NCBI GenBank assembly: GCA_014905825.1
Contig: JACGCN010000012.1
Location: 372,001 to 436,000, forward strand
Direction of reading: 5' to 3'
Source: Lyophyllum atratum
Lineage: Eukaryota; Basidiomycota; Agaricomycetes; Agaricales; Lyophyllaceae
Length of the DNA stretch: 64,000 bases
Shown here: piece after piece, positions 47,217 through 59,254 of the stretch
Position numbering within the stretch: the first letter of the stretch is position 1
Layout of the letters: every line of letters begins with the position of its first letter
Position numbers and translations under genes: made by a program
Notes under the pieces: generated by a model
Database searches by the model: none
What the model was told of the DNA's origin: nothing
What the model saw: only the letters and a program-made list of their open reading frames with translations

Positions 47217-48624
47217 GCTCGGGCTATCATAATGTTGTGGCCTGACATTGCCGACCTTCCTTGTCGTCAACACCTATCTCGACTGCAGCATGCCATTAAT
47301 ATATCCGTGGTTGGACTTTTTTCGCGCTTTGACATGACTCGCTGCATCTTCTTTGCTCCCCTGAACAACGAACTCTCCATTCAACAAGGCACAATCGCAA
47401 AATGTCGTTCACGGAAACCTCTCGTCAGGCAATGAACCAAGACTCAACTGGTATACCTTTACTTGTGCCTTGTTCGCTGCCGTTGGTTCTCTGCTTTACG
47501 GCATCGACTCGGGGATCATATCAGCAACGATTGCGCATCCTACCTTCACGTCGTATTTTGCCCCATACACCAGTATGCAGCTGGCGGTTTTCACTGGGAT
47601 ACTTGTTGACAGTGTACTCTCATTTAAGCTTATATAGCTAGTGCAGTTGTCTCTACTTTTGGAGCTGGAACTTTCGTCGCGGTGGCGTTTGCTGGGTGGG
47701 CAGCTGATGTGGCATGGGGCACTATAACCTTGCTATAACCTTCGTCGCCTTCTGGGTTCTCGTTGCCGGAGCTGTACAAGCGGGATCAGTAAACGTTGGA
47801 TGTGGATCGTTGGTCGTATTATAGGAGGTTTTGCCGTTGAAATTCTGAGTGAGTCGTCCGTTTAGGTGTTATGCTGCGTTTTACCGTTATTGGTCCGTAG
47901 ACGTGACAATTCTTATCTACAAATGCAGAAATATCGCCACGAAACAGAGTATGTGATATATAGCAATAATTGCGCTGCAGACTCGTCAATCCGACTGAAC
48001 CTGACACAGTGTGGCCTTGTTAGTGGCTTGCATGCACAGCTCATTGAATTCGGTTTTGCATTCGCTAACGTGAGGCTGGCTTTATGTCTATGCCCGATTA
48101 TTTCGAACTGATGGAATAGGATAATGGATTAGTTGTGCTTGATGCAAGAACAACTTCAGTACGAGAAGGAACCAGTATCAAAAGCCTCTCCCAGATCATC
48201 GCCACTCAGAGCGCCAGGAAGAGGCTTCTTCTTGCCGTCCTAGTACAGTTATCGGGGATCAATGTGATAAACTGTGAGTTACGTTCTCCTCCGCCCCACT
48301 TAAGTGCTGACTGTTTTCACATCAAAGATTGTATGTCGCTATATACGGTTAGACGAATTCCCCTGAAAACTGATACACATAGATGAAACGACGCTTTACA
48401 GAGGCGTTCGGATATGGTCATACGGTCAGTACATATCATGCAGAACGACAAATTACACGACAAAAGCGTTTCGGCACTGCTTAGGTTGCACTGCTTGCCG
48501 CTCTTTATGGCATGAGGCGAATCTAATACGAACCGCATTCTCTCAACAATCCGCAGCTAACCCGTGATTGTTACAGGCGTGGTAGGCCCGGCGGAGGATA
48601 TCGTCTGCCTTCTCTATGTTGACA

Positions 48625-48632
48625 GATGGGGA
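48625..48632 (+). repeat. Target site duplication of the 883-bp element, left
   Basis: GATGGGGA, repeated at 49516-49523. Both copies lie in the transporter's DRWG-R coding stretch. Confidence 0.8.
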
Positions 48633-48739
48633 CAAGGGGCTCCCAGCGGCGAAATCCGTGAAATGATCTTGCTCGAGAATTTTGGCATCTGGTGCCATGG
48701 GTCCCACCCCGTTTAGGCAATCAGTTTGGGGTCCCGGTC
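48633..48739 (+). repeat. Left terminal inverted repeat, 107 bp
   Basis: Identical to the reverse complement of 49409-49515 over its whole length. Sequence identity stops at 48740. Confidence 0.9.
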
Positions 48740-49408
48740 TCATATGTAGGCGCGAAGTTATCCTCCCATCGCTTCATCTAGCGTACTCTTTGCACCTCTC
48801 GTTCAATAGCATTCGATGTGTCTGAGAATGGCTACTTAGAGACAGTCCTTCACCCACCAGAAGTTGCTCGCCTTAGCAAGAAAGAAACAAATGAACACGG
48901 AAGTCTCTTACTTTTCCGATCTACTTCGATGCAACCACGAAGAGGACATCTAATACTTCATACAGTATAGGATGGAATGTCACCACAACGATGCTGACTC
49001 TTTCCCGCGCATTCCGCTCGCCATCAATGCATATCAGCCGAGAGAGGAAGATCGCATGAAAATAGAAGCCATAGACGAAAGCTTACTGAGAATTGTTTCA
49101 AGTCTCACAGAGCGATGACGTAGATGAGACGGCGAAGCAAACGATGACTTGGAAGAAGAATGGAAGGAGGAGGAAGGAGACGCGGGGGAGACATCGGGTG
49201 GAGAAAGAAAGGCTAAGAGAGGATTTTCGAGCATTTCATGTGCCTCAAGCGCAGCACTACGCAAAGCTTCTCCACGAAAAAAGATAGGGCATGGTTTAGA
49301 TACAGCGTTTATCGTTGATACATAGCTCACGATGATACTGGAAGTACTTGTGGTCTCGTTTAAATAAGATAATTTGATAAAAGATAACCGTGTTCGAGGC
49401 TGAGATGG

Positions 49409-49515
49409 GACCGGGACCCCAAACTGATTGCCTAAACGGGGTGGGACCCATGGCACCAGATGCCAAAATTCTCGAGCAAGATCATTTCACGGATTTCGCC
49501 GCTGGGAGCCCCTTG
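49409..49515 (-). repeat. Right terminal inverted repeat, 107 bp
   Basis: Perfect inverted partner of 48633-48739. Confidence 0.9.
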
Positions 49516-49523
49516 GATGGGGA
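49516..49523 (+). repeat. Target site duplication of the 883-bp element, right
   Basis: GATGGGGA, identical to 48625-48632. Confidence 0.8.
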
Positions 49524-49850
49524 CGAAAGCCCACCATGTGGATTACGGGGATTGTAATGGCCTGCGATATGGCACTCATCATGGGTTCTACGGCGAGATA
49601 TGTCCAAACAGAAAACAAAACCGGGCAAGGCTTTACCATCGGCTTCATATTTTGTTTCAGCGTCATGTACGTTTTCTCAGCTTGGTCCAGAGGCTATGCT
49701 TCTCATGCCTGAACATTCCCAGATATTCACTCGGTTACAACTCGATCCATTACATCTGTGTACCGGAGATTATGAGCCAAGCTATCAGGGCCCGAGGTTA
49801 CAGTGTGTCCGTGTGTGCCGACGTCCTCGTCAACAGTCCGTGAATGATGC

Positions 49851-50331
49851 TCTCGCCACTCTGCGAGTTCATCCGACGGGCTTCTCTATGCACATCAACC
49901 TCAGTCATATTCAACCACATATTACCTCCTCCTTTAACAAATATCTCGAGGCCAAGCGATCTAGCGACCATTTGGATATTCTCATCTAGGTTGGGATTCC
50001 AAGGACATATATTTATATAGTCGAAATTGACCAGATAGGTGACCAGATAGATACAATAAGTAATTCGTTAACGTTATAAATCAGAGCACACAATCCGGAT
50101 GGTCCCAAGTTCCAGGAAAAATATATAATGAAGATGCAAAGGGTATTGTCCCCAGGATATACTCAGATGGCACAAAAACCGTAAATGATCAAACACCAAG
50201 AAGAGAGTCGAAGAGAGGAAGCTGAGTAATCGTCAGCAAAAAAGCCAAGCAACAAAGCCATCAACAACAATTGCGGAGAGCAAGCCTCTCCGTAGGGTAT
50301 CGCGCCACCTATGCGTAGGGTATAACGCCAC
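49851..50331. other. Intergenic with small tandem repeat
   Basis: This is the 3' flank of the phosphatase gene. At 50291-50345 a unit of about 27 bases (CGTAGGGTAT, then CGCCACCTAT) occurs twice with small differences. The second unit overlaps the phosphatase stop codon region. Confidence 0.5.
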
Positions 50332-52894
50332 CTATGTGTAGGCGGAGGTCTCCAGCCCAGCCTTGCTGACCCTCCGCATAGGCTGCAACGTAGTCTCGTC
50401 CACAGGCGCCCGCCGTGCATGGCGATAGCGCCCTGACGCATCCTTGATCTCCATCTCCTGCCCAGAGTCCCCGTTGACTCTCTCAATAAGTCCACCTGCC
50501 GACATCGACCCCGTCGTGATGCCGTCCGCCATGCTCTCCATGCCGGCCAGCGCTGCAGGCGGCAAGCTCTCTCGCACATGCCCTCCGCGGCGTAGGTGTC
50601 CCCCACCACCAACGGCCGCGCCAAAGGAGTCGTTGGGCCCACTCGGCTGATCGTGCTGTGAAGTACTAGCAGGCGCGGAGGGATGGACGCCGATGGACTT
50701 GCCGCCGAGCTCTTGCTCCTCGAATGTCATGAGCTCCGAGACGAAGCCGATGTTAGGGGAGATGCCCTTTCGCCGTTCGAGGACGAAGGAATAGGCCCGT
50801 GAGAGCGTCCAGTGGTTAGCGTGGATTAGATACGCCATGACCGCTGTGACGGAGCGGGATTTGCCCGCCTTGCAGTGCACATAAGTGGGAGAGGAGTGGA
50901 GACGGGCGTCGTCTGGGAGGTGTAACGAGGGAGTTGAGGGTGATGAACAAGTTTGATGAGATGGGGAAAGACGTACCAAGAATTTCACATGCCTCCTTGA
51001 CTCCACGAGCGATGTTCTCTTCTTCCACGATGTCCCTCATAGGAATTTTATGATATTTGAATACATCCTTCAGGTTCAGGCCCTGGTCATCATCGCACTC
51101 GATAGCAATATTGAGTATTCGATGTACACCGAGCTCTTGGAGTGCTTCGACGTGTTCTTGGGTTGTCAGCTCGGGACCAAGGTAAAGGAAATTGGGAAGT
51201 ATCGTGGATATCGTGAAAGATGAGTAAGACTCCTCGGTCGTGGGCGGATTGTCAAGCTCTGGTCGAGCGGTCGACGGTGATGGAGGTAGGAACGGCTTCG
51301 GCGTGCCGGGCGTGTGCGGCGGAGTGTAGTAGGGCGTAAGGAAGTTGGAGAGATCATGGGATGGTGAGGAGGGGGTGAAGCGCGCCGCTGAACCTGGTGG
51401 CGAGTGATTAGAATAAACTAGACTCAAATGAGAGGGGGATGCAGGGGCTTGAAGAGTGAGGGAGGGAGGGACGGTCAATGTCGCCGATCTTAATGGCCGC
51501 GTGCGGACTGAGAGACTGGGAGCGTTCGGGTTGAGACGCTCAGCAGATTTTGTATCGAGTCGTCGAAGGGTAGGTACACTGGGCCTTCTGTTAGGGGGTG
51601 GAGGCCGATGGAAACTCACTTGTGACGGTGGCGGAGAGGGGGTGGGATCAACGATGTGGACGTCATGTTGGCTACTTGAGCTAGGGATTCGAGAGGAAGA
51701 CATGGCCGAGGGCATCATAGGTAACGGAGACCGTGGCATTGGAGAAGGAGGCTGTGTCGACACTGTTGACGAAGGCTCGAGCTCTGGTAGAGCCTTCGAA
51801 CGAAACGCGGACATGGTGTCGAGTTGGAATAGGCCCCCTCCCTTCTTCAATCCTCCACCTCCAGTCTGCGGAGGCGGAGAATCAACATTGAAACCAAAGT
51901 CAAATTCGCCACCTGATATAATCAGAGTTTCGAAATCCGGATGGTGACCGGCCTCTGATATCCCGCCCTTAAGATAATCAACACTGCCGTGGGTGACCAA
52001 AGGTGAAAGCACTGGGATCAGAGCCCAAGCTGTCACCCCCACGTTGTCTCTATCTTTGGGGTCCATCTCGTCATCGTATATGACCACATTGCCATCCCAT
52101 AATGGCTGGCCTGCTGCGAACAATTCGTCCCAGGACTGTTTGCTGCCATCTGTAGTGATAAACTGACGCAAGGCATCGAGTGATTGAAATCCACCGCCGG
52201 GCTTGCGACATCTCTTTAGAATGAGAGATGGAATGGCGATGTTCACGCTGTGTTTTACGTGGAAGGAGACGTGGGACGTGGGGGGCCGAGTATCGATCAG
52301 GAGCGGGCGTCTTGGAGATGTGAGGCGTTCATAGAGATCTTCTGCTTCGATGGCACGGGGAAATGAAGTATCAGAGGAAGTATCGGAGGAAGCCATCCGC
52401 GCACTCGGAGGCGCTGATATGTGGGTTTCTGATAATGGCGTAAAATAACTTGAAGCAGTGCTCGAGGCTGGGCTGGTCGCACTGAAAGGATCGGAGTCTC
52501 TCCACGGCATGGCGGATGGAGGGAAGGGCGACTTCGGGGTTGCATGAAGATCGACTTTGGGCAAGGCACTGTGTGAGCGTATAGGTCGCAACCGTAGGTT
52601 CTGCTTTACACTCTTCCGCAACTGCTCCAACGCCTCCAAATCCTTGGAAATGTCATCCGAGCTGCTCTCCTCGTCCGATGTGTCAAGCTTCAACGCTGGG
52701 ATCGACGGCGGCGTGGATGGCGATGATTCGCCCGACGACAGCTGTAACGTGTCCTCGAAAACATCGTAGTCGTCGTCGTCATCGTCTGAGAGGTCGACAG
52801 GCGACTCGGCCTCGAGTTCAATAGGCGGGCCTCGTTTCTGGGTGGCCAAAGAGAGGTTTATGTTGGGTGGTCGAAGGCGTTTGGGAGCAGACAT
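50332..52894 (-). CDS. Dual-specificity MAP-kinase-type phosphatase with rhodanese-like domain
   Basis: This likely dephosphorylates MAP kinases on Thr and Tyr. Exons 52894-50977 and 50912-50332 give 832 residues. An acidic-serine N-terminus leads to a rhodanese/CH2-like segment at about residues 170-310 (AEDLYERL, RPLLIDTRPPTSHVSFHVKH, NVVIYDDEM), which in MAP-kinase phosphatases binds the kinase. A long Pro/Ser-rich linker of about 200 residues follows. The phosphatase domain starts near residue 570 (ILPNFLYLGPELTTQEHVEA, LGVHRILNIAIECDD) and has the active-site signature HCKAGKSRS with Cys653 and Arg659. AYSFVLERRKGISPNIGF completes the DSP fold. The Ser/Pro linker offers many proline-directed sites. 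An upstream in-frame TTG is not the start. Confidence 0.95.
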
Positions 52895-55386
52895 AGTGGA
52901 CAAAGAATTGGCTGTCCCTGACAGATTAGAGTTGGCACCCGCATATGATGCATGCCACGGCCACTGTAAACAACCACTCCTTGCCTTGCCGGATCATCTC
53001 ATTACCTGGCAAATCTTCAACAACGGTTAGATCAGGGACCTGGACTCATATATCTCTCTGTCCTAGCAACCTGTACCCCTTATTCGATTCCACTGAACCA
53101 TCCGTCTTGCTCATGCCAATGGCCCTTACAGAGCGGGGTATCCATTACAAACAAACACCGCCAAATATTGCTCCCTCCTCCTCCTCCACCTCCCTCCTCC
53201 ACCTCCGAAAGAGAACGGTTCAGAGCGTCGACGTCTGGTGAACCTGCTGAATATGTAAAATCACGACTATCACGAGAAAGTCGCCGTTTACTCCAACTCG
53301 CTTGTAGCATTGTGTTCGTCGCCATCACTAGTATGCAGGGTTGCTCGCGATGCCAGGGTGCCTTTTAAATTTCCTCGTTCTTCCGTGTGCAAGTGCTAAG
53401 TAGCAAAATTTGAATTGCCAGCAAACAGCTTTTTTGCCATAACAGACTCCGTCTTGCCCTGCTTCTCGCCTTCCCTGTGACGCCTAACACTTCGTTTAAC
53501 TGGTAATCCTCAAGTTCTTCTGAGACTCAGACGTTCTACCCAGTCATGATGCATACCTTGCAACGGTCGTCACTTTCTAATTTTAATTCCCACTAGGGTC
53601 CATCCAGGGTCCATCCAGGGTCCATCCATCCACCTCGCTGATTTTGATTTTAGGTGTTTGGCGTACTTACCGCTTATCCACTGCACGCCTTGTTCACCTG
53701 TGTCAACTACGTTCATTTCCGGTATCTAGTCCCTTCCGGAGTCGACTTATCAGTCGTACTTGTTGGTCAAATGATAGAACATGCTGCTTATCAGTTTTTG
53801 TTGCCAACAACGCCTCGACCCCATATCTCACTTCAGCACTGTATGCAATTAGACATGGAGGGAGAAGATCATCATCATTCTCCATGTTATGCATATTGAC
53901 GTTATTAGGCAGTGCCACAAGATGGCGAGAGACCTCCCAAATCTTGTGAAGAACATAGCAGGACTGTGATGCCCACCAGATGCTTACTCGGTCGGATGTG
54001 ATCAAATGTCGCGAGTAACCTTGGATCTACTGACCTCAGACCTTCCCAGACTGTTCGTCAAAGTTCAACGCAAGTAATGAAAGTGATAAAGCCATCGTTG
54101 ATACTGGTCCAGACCGAGCTTAAACTGGCCAACACTCTACAGACCAAACAACTCAAGGAGAATCAAATCATGGCGCACAAGTATATGCACCTTGTAACAT
54201 AGTAAATTAACCATTGCACGGCGTCCACTCCAAATCCGCTGCAAGTGCTGTCTCAACGGAGGTAAGTTTCCTCCCAACCAATGTGTCGAGCCTGAAGTCG
54301 AAGGTTAGTTTCGGTATGCGCCTTACGCGACAGTCGGGAGTGGTGGGGAATGTGGGAGGCCGTCTTCCTAGATTTTACGTGGTCCTTCAGGGCTTCCCTC
54401 GCCTCAGAAGTGAGATCCATATTAGGTACACACGGCGACCCCAAGCTCTGGTAGCGCACGCGTAACGCGAGCGTTCGCGATAGTTTTGCAAAGGACCGAG
54501 GCAGCCTTGAGGCAGCCCATCATGCTTGCACCTTCAAATGCGGCATACCATATATCAGGGATTGACCGCCATCTTGCGTATCATTGCAGATGCTTACAGC
54601 TGTGCAGTGCTGCCCCAACGCGCAGAGTATCGGCGGAATCAAGAACGCACAAGATTGCCGCAAATATAGGAAGGGGAGAAATCCTTCGACGAATAGACCG
54701 ACCGAAGAATAGCGATTCCAAGTCTGAAAGACCTAAGGCTGTGGGGGCGGGTGACTTCGAGCACAGATAGGGCAACTGGACTACTTACACAGCATGGATC
54801 ATGATCACCCACGACCATGGAGAACGCGGATCCCATCCTCCACGCCTCTTGGATCTCTTGAATGGGACACAGGGTTTTAAGAACAACCAAGATGGGCCTT
54901 TCAGGAGGCTGTGATGAGAAGTCCATCTTCAAGATAGAAATCACTGTGGACTACAGATGCATATCCATCGATTGGTCGGTGTGTATGCCCAGAGCAAGAA
55001 ACGGCACACAATGGCAACGAGGTAGTCTGATAGCTGCAGTTCTGAAGGACAGTAGTTCGGGAATTTTCTTCGCAAAGCCTGACGCAGCTCAACCTCGAAT
55101 CACGACTTGGCTGGTGATTTAATGAGATGCGGCTGGAGTAGGATATGGACAAGAACGAGACAGCGCGGTCTCCACGAGCTGCGTAGAGTGCAGGACCGAC
55201 AGGTTCCTGTTGCCTAAGACGATAATCGCATATACATAAGTTCATGAAGCAATAAACATTCCGAGAGACTCGGAAGGGTATGTACTATTCTAGAGGATGC
55301 GGGCCGCATCGATTTTTTTTGACAATGTTTGTCTTCACCGTTCGTTGTAAACATACCAAAATTTCCCGTCACCGTTTCGCGTTTGC
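52895..55386. other. Gene-poor 2.5-kb interval
   Basis: I find no gene that I can defend. A minus-strand frame at 53080-53328 (82 codons, with a Gly run from a GGA tract) is a weak candidate. A pyrimidine-rich CCT/CTC tract lies at 53168-53206. Three tandem units of AGGGTCCATCC lie at 53595-53630. The rest, to the helicase start, shows only short overlapping open frames. Confidence 0.35.
53595..53630. repeat. Short tandem repeat, 3 x 12 bp
   Basis: Unit AGGGTCCATCC(A), three consecutive copies without mismatch in the core. Confidence 0.75.
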
Positions 55387-57878
55387 ATGATCGCGTCGGG
55401 ACCAATGCTACGGTCAACAACCTCTCAGCTATGCTCAAAAGCAGACCATACCGCTCGGTCTCTGTTCCATACTAGCACTGCTGTGTCTGCCACGTCCTTC
55501 AAGTTCCGCAACGAAGGTAAATGACTCCTGGTGTACGACTATATTTCATTGACCATTCCTTGAACGTAGATGCCTCGCGGACTCGACTCACGAAGACCAT
55601 GGATATGAAACCAGGTTCAAGGTCCGCAAACCTTGAGGTTGCGCCTCGGTCAAGGAGCCCGAGAAATGGTCTCTACGGGGAGAAGCAGCCGGGTTCTTCA
55701 ACTCATCGGGTGACAGAAAATTTTCCCCGTGACTCGCGTCGTCCCCCTGCTAGGGTATCAGGACCTACTTCCACCCGTCGCCCGGACTCCAATCGTAGTT
55801 TTGCAAGAGAGTCTCTTCCCCACTCTGATTCTGAATATATGACCACGGTGGCTAGGGAGGAACGCAACCCTTCGTTTAGGCGAAGGAGCCGGCAAGATAA
55901 TCCAGTGGGAGAGAGAAGTGGAAAATGGAGAAGTGAGAGAGAGTTTCAAGGAATGACGCACAGGGAGCCAACTGGATCGAGAGGACACAAGGAAAACATG
56001 TGGGAGAGACGCGGACAACTGGACCAGGAAAATTCTCGACAGAATGACAGGCCTAGTCAACCTCGGCAGTCAGATACTCGCTCTACTCCTAAATTCCGTA
56101 ATTCTCTCCCTGTTGTTTCTGAATTCTCCGAGTCGCGCACCACGACCGCTCGGGTAGATTCCAACGAACTTGCCATGGAATTCACTTCCCCACCGCTCAT
56201 GCCAGGACTTCTATCATGCCTTACAGATGTCCTCGGTCCCGGTGCAACACCTACTCCCATTCAAGCGCTGAGTCTCAAGTGGCTCTTAAACGACGCGGGA
56301 GCGGCCAAGACTGGCTCCGGTTGGAAAGAATTCCTTCTGGCCTCAGAGACCGGGTCAGGCAAATCAATTGCATATCTCCTTCCCCTTCTGCAAAACCTCA
56401 AGCAATCCGAACTTAATGCTGCCTCTTCACCTCACTTACCCCCAGCATCGTCATCCCAGGCCGGCCCCAAACGTGCACTGAACCCTCGCGCACTAATCCT
56501 TGCCCCGACCCACGAGCTGTCGCGTCAGCTCTCCGGGTTCGCGAAGTCGCTTCTGCATGAAGTGAAGTTACGCGTACTTTGTGCTAGCCGGGCGAATATG
56601 AAGAGCACAAAGGAACGTGACGCGACAGCACGGCAGATGGTCTCTCAGTTCGGCTCGGGTGACAAGTCCGGGGAGTTTGAGGTGAGGGACCGTTCCAGCT
56701 TCCCCGTGGATGTCGTGGTGGGGACGCCGATGAAATTGCTAGAGATGGTGAAGGGCAGGGGCTGGGATCGGAAGGAGATGAACGAGGAAGAGCTTGTCGA
56801 AGAGTCCGAGTCCGAGCTTAAACCTAGAAGAGGGAGAGACAAGATGATTGGGTTTGGAAAATGGAGGAGTCAACCGGAGATGGGATTGGCAAACGTCGAA
56901 TGGGTAATTGTCGATGAGGCAGATGTTCTATTTGGTATGTCTGAGTCTTTGCACCCTTGGTCGTGTCTAACATATCTCCCAGATCCTGATTTCCAGGAAA
57001 CAACGCGTCAGCTTCTTGCAGACATAAGTTCGGCTCGCGGCCATCCTGTCCCTTTGTCACCCTCCCCTCCACCCTCTTCAAACGCCACAGCCGCTGCCGC
57101 GTCTTCCGCAGCGCCGACGCCATTCGAATATCCCTTCAACTTTATCCTGACAAGCGCAACCATCCCATCAGCCCTCGCCACCTATCTCGATACACATCAC
57201 CCTAAGCTTATGCGTCTCGCCTCTCCACATCTGCACCATCTCCCAAAGACGCTTCAGACAGAATACGTGAACTGGACTGGCGGTAACAAGCTTGCGGACA
57301 TCGAACGGCGAATACGCCGCGTCTGGGCGGAGGACGCGTCAATGTTTGGGGTCAAAGGCAGCGGAGACGGAAAGGGCGGCCTGAGCAAGGTCTTGATTTT
57401 CTGCAACAGGAGTAGCAAGGTCGACGAACTCGGAGCGTATCTGGAGGAGCGAGGCATCAAAAACATTGCCCTGAGCAGTACGAGCGATCAGCGGAAGAGA
57501 GGATCTAACCACCATCTTGACGGGTTCTTGAGGGTGCGGGAGACTGGTGCGAAGGACATGGAGGATGGCGCTGACATCGTGTCGGCGGAAGTCGTTTCCC
57601 CTGCTTCTGACTCCAGCATCAACTCGGACCCCAAGTCGTCACCGCATGTCATGATAACGACCTCCCTGCTCTCTCGCGGCCTCGACTTCTCACCATCGAT
57701 CCGACATGTCTTCATTGTTGATGAGCCAAGGAACATGATTGACTTCTTGCATCGCGCCGGGAGGGCTGGGCGGGCTGGAGAGAAGGGTAAAGTTGTGGTG
57801 TTTGGCAAGATGAAGGGACGGGGAAGCGCCAGCGCTAAGGATGTCAGAAAGAGAGTCGGGTCTTTAGTCGCGCATTAG
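55387..57878 (+). CDS. Mitochondrial DEAD-box RNA helicase, Mrh4-like
   Basis: Mrh4 is needed for assembly of the large mitochondrial ribosomal subunit. Exons 55387-55516, 55570-56934 and 56983-57878 give 796 residues. The first exon encodes a Ser/Thr/Arg-rich, nearly acid-free presequence (MIASGPMLRSTTSQL, then TARSLFHTSTAV), a mitochondrial targeting type. It is easily missed because the second exon also has Met codons. Helicase motifs in order are SETGSGKS (about residue 300), APTHELSRQ, VVGTPMKLLEM, IVDEAD (about 491), ILTSATIP, KVLIFCNRSSK, TTSLLSRGLDFS, and HRAGRAGRAG (about 754). The intron at 56935-56982 is 48 bases, so the unspliced frame stays open. The Asp/Arg-rich region before the Q-motif is long. 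Confidence 0.93.
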
Positions 57879-59183
57879 GACATGGCATAGACGTCGAGAC
57901 TCATTGATGGTCGGGCATATTGCTCGATTTTCGTTGACTAATCCATGGAAGTCGGGACGCCAGGACACAGCACCACTCCATCACTCGTTTTTTTACTACT
58001 TTACTTGGGTCCAAACCTGCTCGGTTCGGCGTAATATTCATCACAGGAAAATATTTAATGCAATTGCTCCAATTCTCCAAGCATCAGTACCAGGGTCCAG
58101 GAAGATGACATCGTTCGGGACCTTTGACCTCCGCCCGTGCCTTGTCGTGTATCAGCGAAAAGATCCTTCCTAAAAGAGCCTACATTTCATCCCCGTTGTC
58201 GGTACGTTAAAAACACGTGGGCGCTGTGCAGAGGGAGACGATAACGGAAATGTCGTCGTTGTAGAGGCTAGCACCCATCTGACTTGTCGATGTTGTATAA
58301 CACAAAAAAAAATCGTGCAAGGCTGGCGAATGCGCAAGATCGTATGATGTTTGAGCATGGTATCTAAAGTTCCGCTTTTTTGCGCTGGAATGGCAATGGG
58401 AATATTGTTTATGTATTGTGCCACTTACCTGGAGTGATAAGATAGGCATTATAGACATTGAGGCGGAGGCGATACATATATGATCATGGACGCGGGTCCT
58501 AGCTCTTGATGTATGATATCTCGGACGCAGGAAGCAAAACTGGAGATAAGGATACCAAGTGGCGGATGATAGCGACTCAGGTGGCGCATGTGGAGAGTGG
58601 CTACGGAATGCGAGATGTTCCAACGTGTGGTAATTAGACACCTCAAACTGTCTGAGCGACGCGGGCGAGGGGTAGAGACAGGGAATCTCCTGAGGGAAGG
58701 GCACAAGGATAAAGCTGGGAGTACTTGAACTGCGCACGCAGAGCCCTGCGTATCAACGAAGTGGTTAGCCAGTCAGCCGACGGTAAGGCATTCATGATAG
58801 TCTCAGCCTTCAAAGGATCAAGAGAGACCTCCGTCTTGCAAAGGATAGGAAACGTTTAGCATCTATGTTTCCTTTGGTTTGCCACATGGATGCAAGGATG
58901 CGACGCAACATATGAGACCGTCATGGTGAGGAACTTGTGAGGAACACTGAACCTGAGAGAATTCGATGCGAACATTTTGGAATGTGTGATATCATGTGAT
59001 TTTAGTTGAATTGTTGCTTGTTGAAGTTGTCCTCTTCACTCCCCTCGTCCTCCACGCATGCTGTGTTCCATGGCGCCTGTTTCCTTCCATCAATTAGCGA
59101 TCTCCCTGCATGACGAGATGCGCCAAATCCTCCAACATGTCCTTAGCACGATCTGTGTCGAACCCGCGTCATACCCCACAACA
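57879..59183. other. Intergenic, 1.3 kb
   Basis: A minus-strand open frame of 176 codons (58207-58737) starts with a non-ATG codon and has no domain, and a second frame overlaps it. I see no supported gene. A run of nine A occurs at about 58303-58311. Confidence 0.35.
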
Positions 59184-59191
59184 TGACGTCA
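59184..59191. promoter_or_regulatory. CRE palindrome in the Ish1-like promoter
   Basis: Perfect TGACGTCA, 64-71 bp upstream of the start codon and 9 bp before the TATA box. This is the site of ATF/CREB bZIP factors. In fission yeast ish1 is a known target of the stress factor Atf1. Confidence 0.6.
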
Positions 59192-59200
59192 CATCCGTTC

Positions 59201-59208
59201 TATATAAG
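59201..59208 (+). promoter_or_regulatory. TATA box of the Ish1-like gene
   Basis: TATATAAG, 47-54 bp upstream of the start codon at 59255. Confidence 0.55.
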
Positions 59209-59254
59209 ACAACCAACAGGCCAGCTTTCCTTACAATTCCCCCAGCTACGCACC

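Larger units (their letters stand above)
48633..49515. mobile_element. Non-autonomous transposon with 107-bp perfect inverted ends, carrying foreign coding-like sequence
   Basis: The ends 48633-48739 and 49409-49515 are perfect reverse complements over 107 bp and start CAAGGGGCTCCCAGCGG. An 8-bp target duplication (GATGGGGA) flanks the element, and removing it rejoins the transporter frame. There is no transposase. The 8-bp duplication and the CAAGGG start fit hAT elements, while the long terminal repeats are more like Mutator-type (MULE) elements. The 669-bp interior has coding-like stretches unrelated to the transporter: 48782-48970 (62 codons, with NGYLETVLHPPEVARLSKK) and about 49008-49120 (PLAINAYQPREEDRMKIEAI). 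These look like captured exons, as in Pack-type elements. Confidence 0.85.
47402..49850 (+). pseudogene. Decayed sugar transporter (MFS) interrupted by a small transposon
   Basis: Fragments of a fungal hexose or lactose-permease-type transporter follow in order but in shifting frames. They include WYTFTCALFAAVGSLLYGID and IISATIAHPTF near 47450-47560, then FGAGTFVAVAFAGWAAD near 47660, then LLLAVLVQLSGINVIN near 48225. AEDIVCLLYVDRWG near 48590-48630 comes next. The same sentence continues after the 883-bp insertion with RKPTMWITGIVMACDMALIM and TENKTGQGFTIGFIFCFSVMY (49525-49680). EIMSQAIRARG near 49770 ends the recognisable part. A frameshift lies right after the first exon (about 47448) and a short tandem duplication (CTATAACCTTG) near 47730, so the gene was damaged independently of the insertion. 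Confidence 0.82.

Noticed and set aside
48633..49515. Interpretation of the inverted repeats as a simple local inverted duplication of the transporter
   Set aside because: The repeat sequence is not part of the transporter frame. It is flanked by an exact 8-bp duplication of transporter sequence, which is the mark of transposition.
58207..58737. 176-codon minus-strand open frame
   Set aside because: It begins at a non-ATG codon, has no domain, overlaps another frame, and its composition (Ser/His/Pro-rich) is typical of a chance frame.
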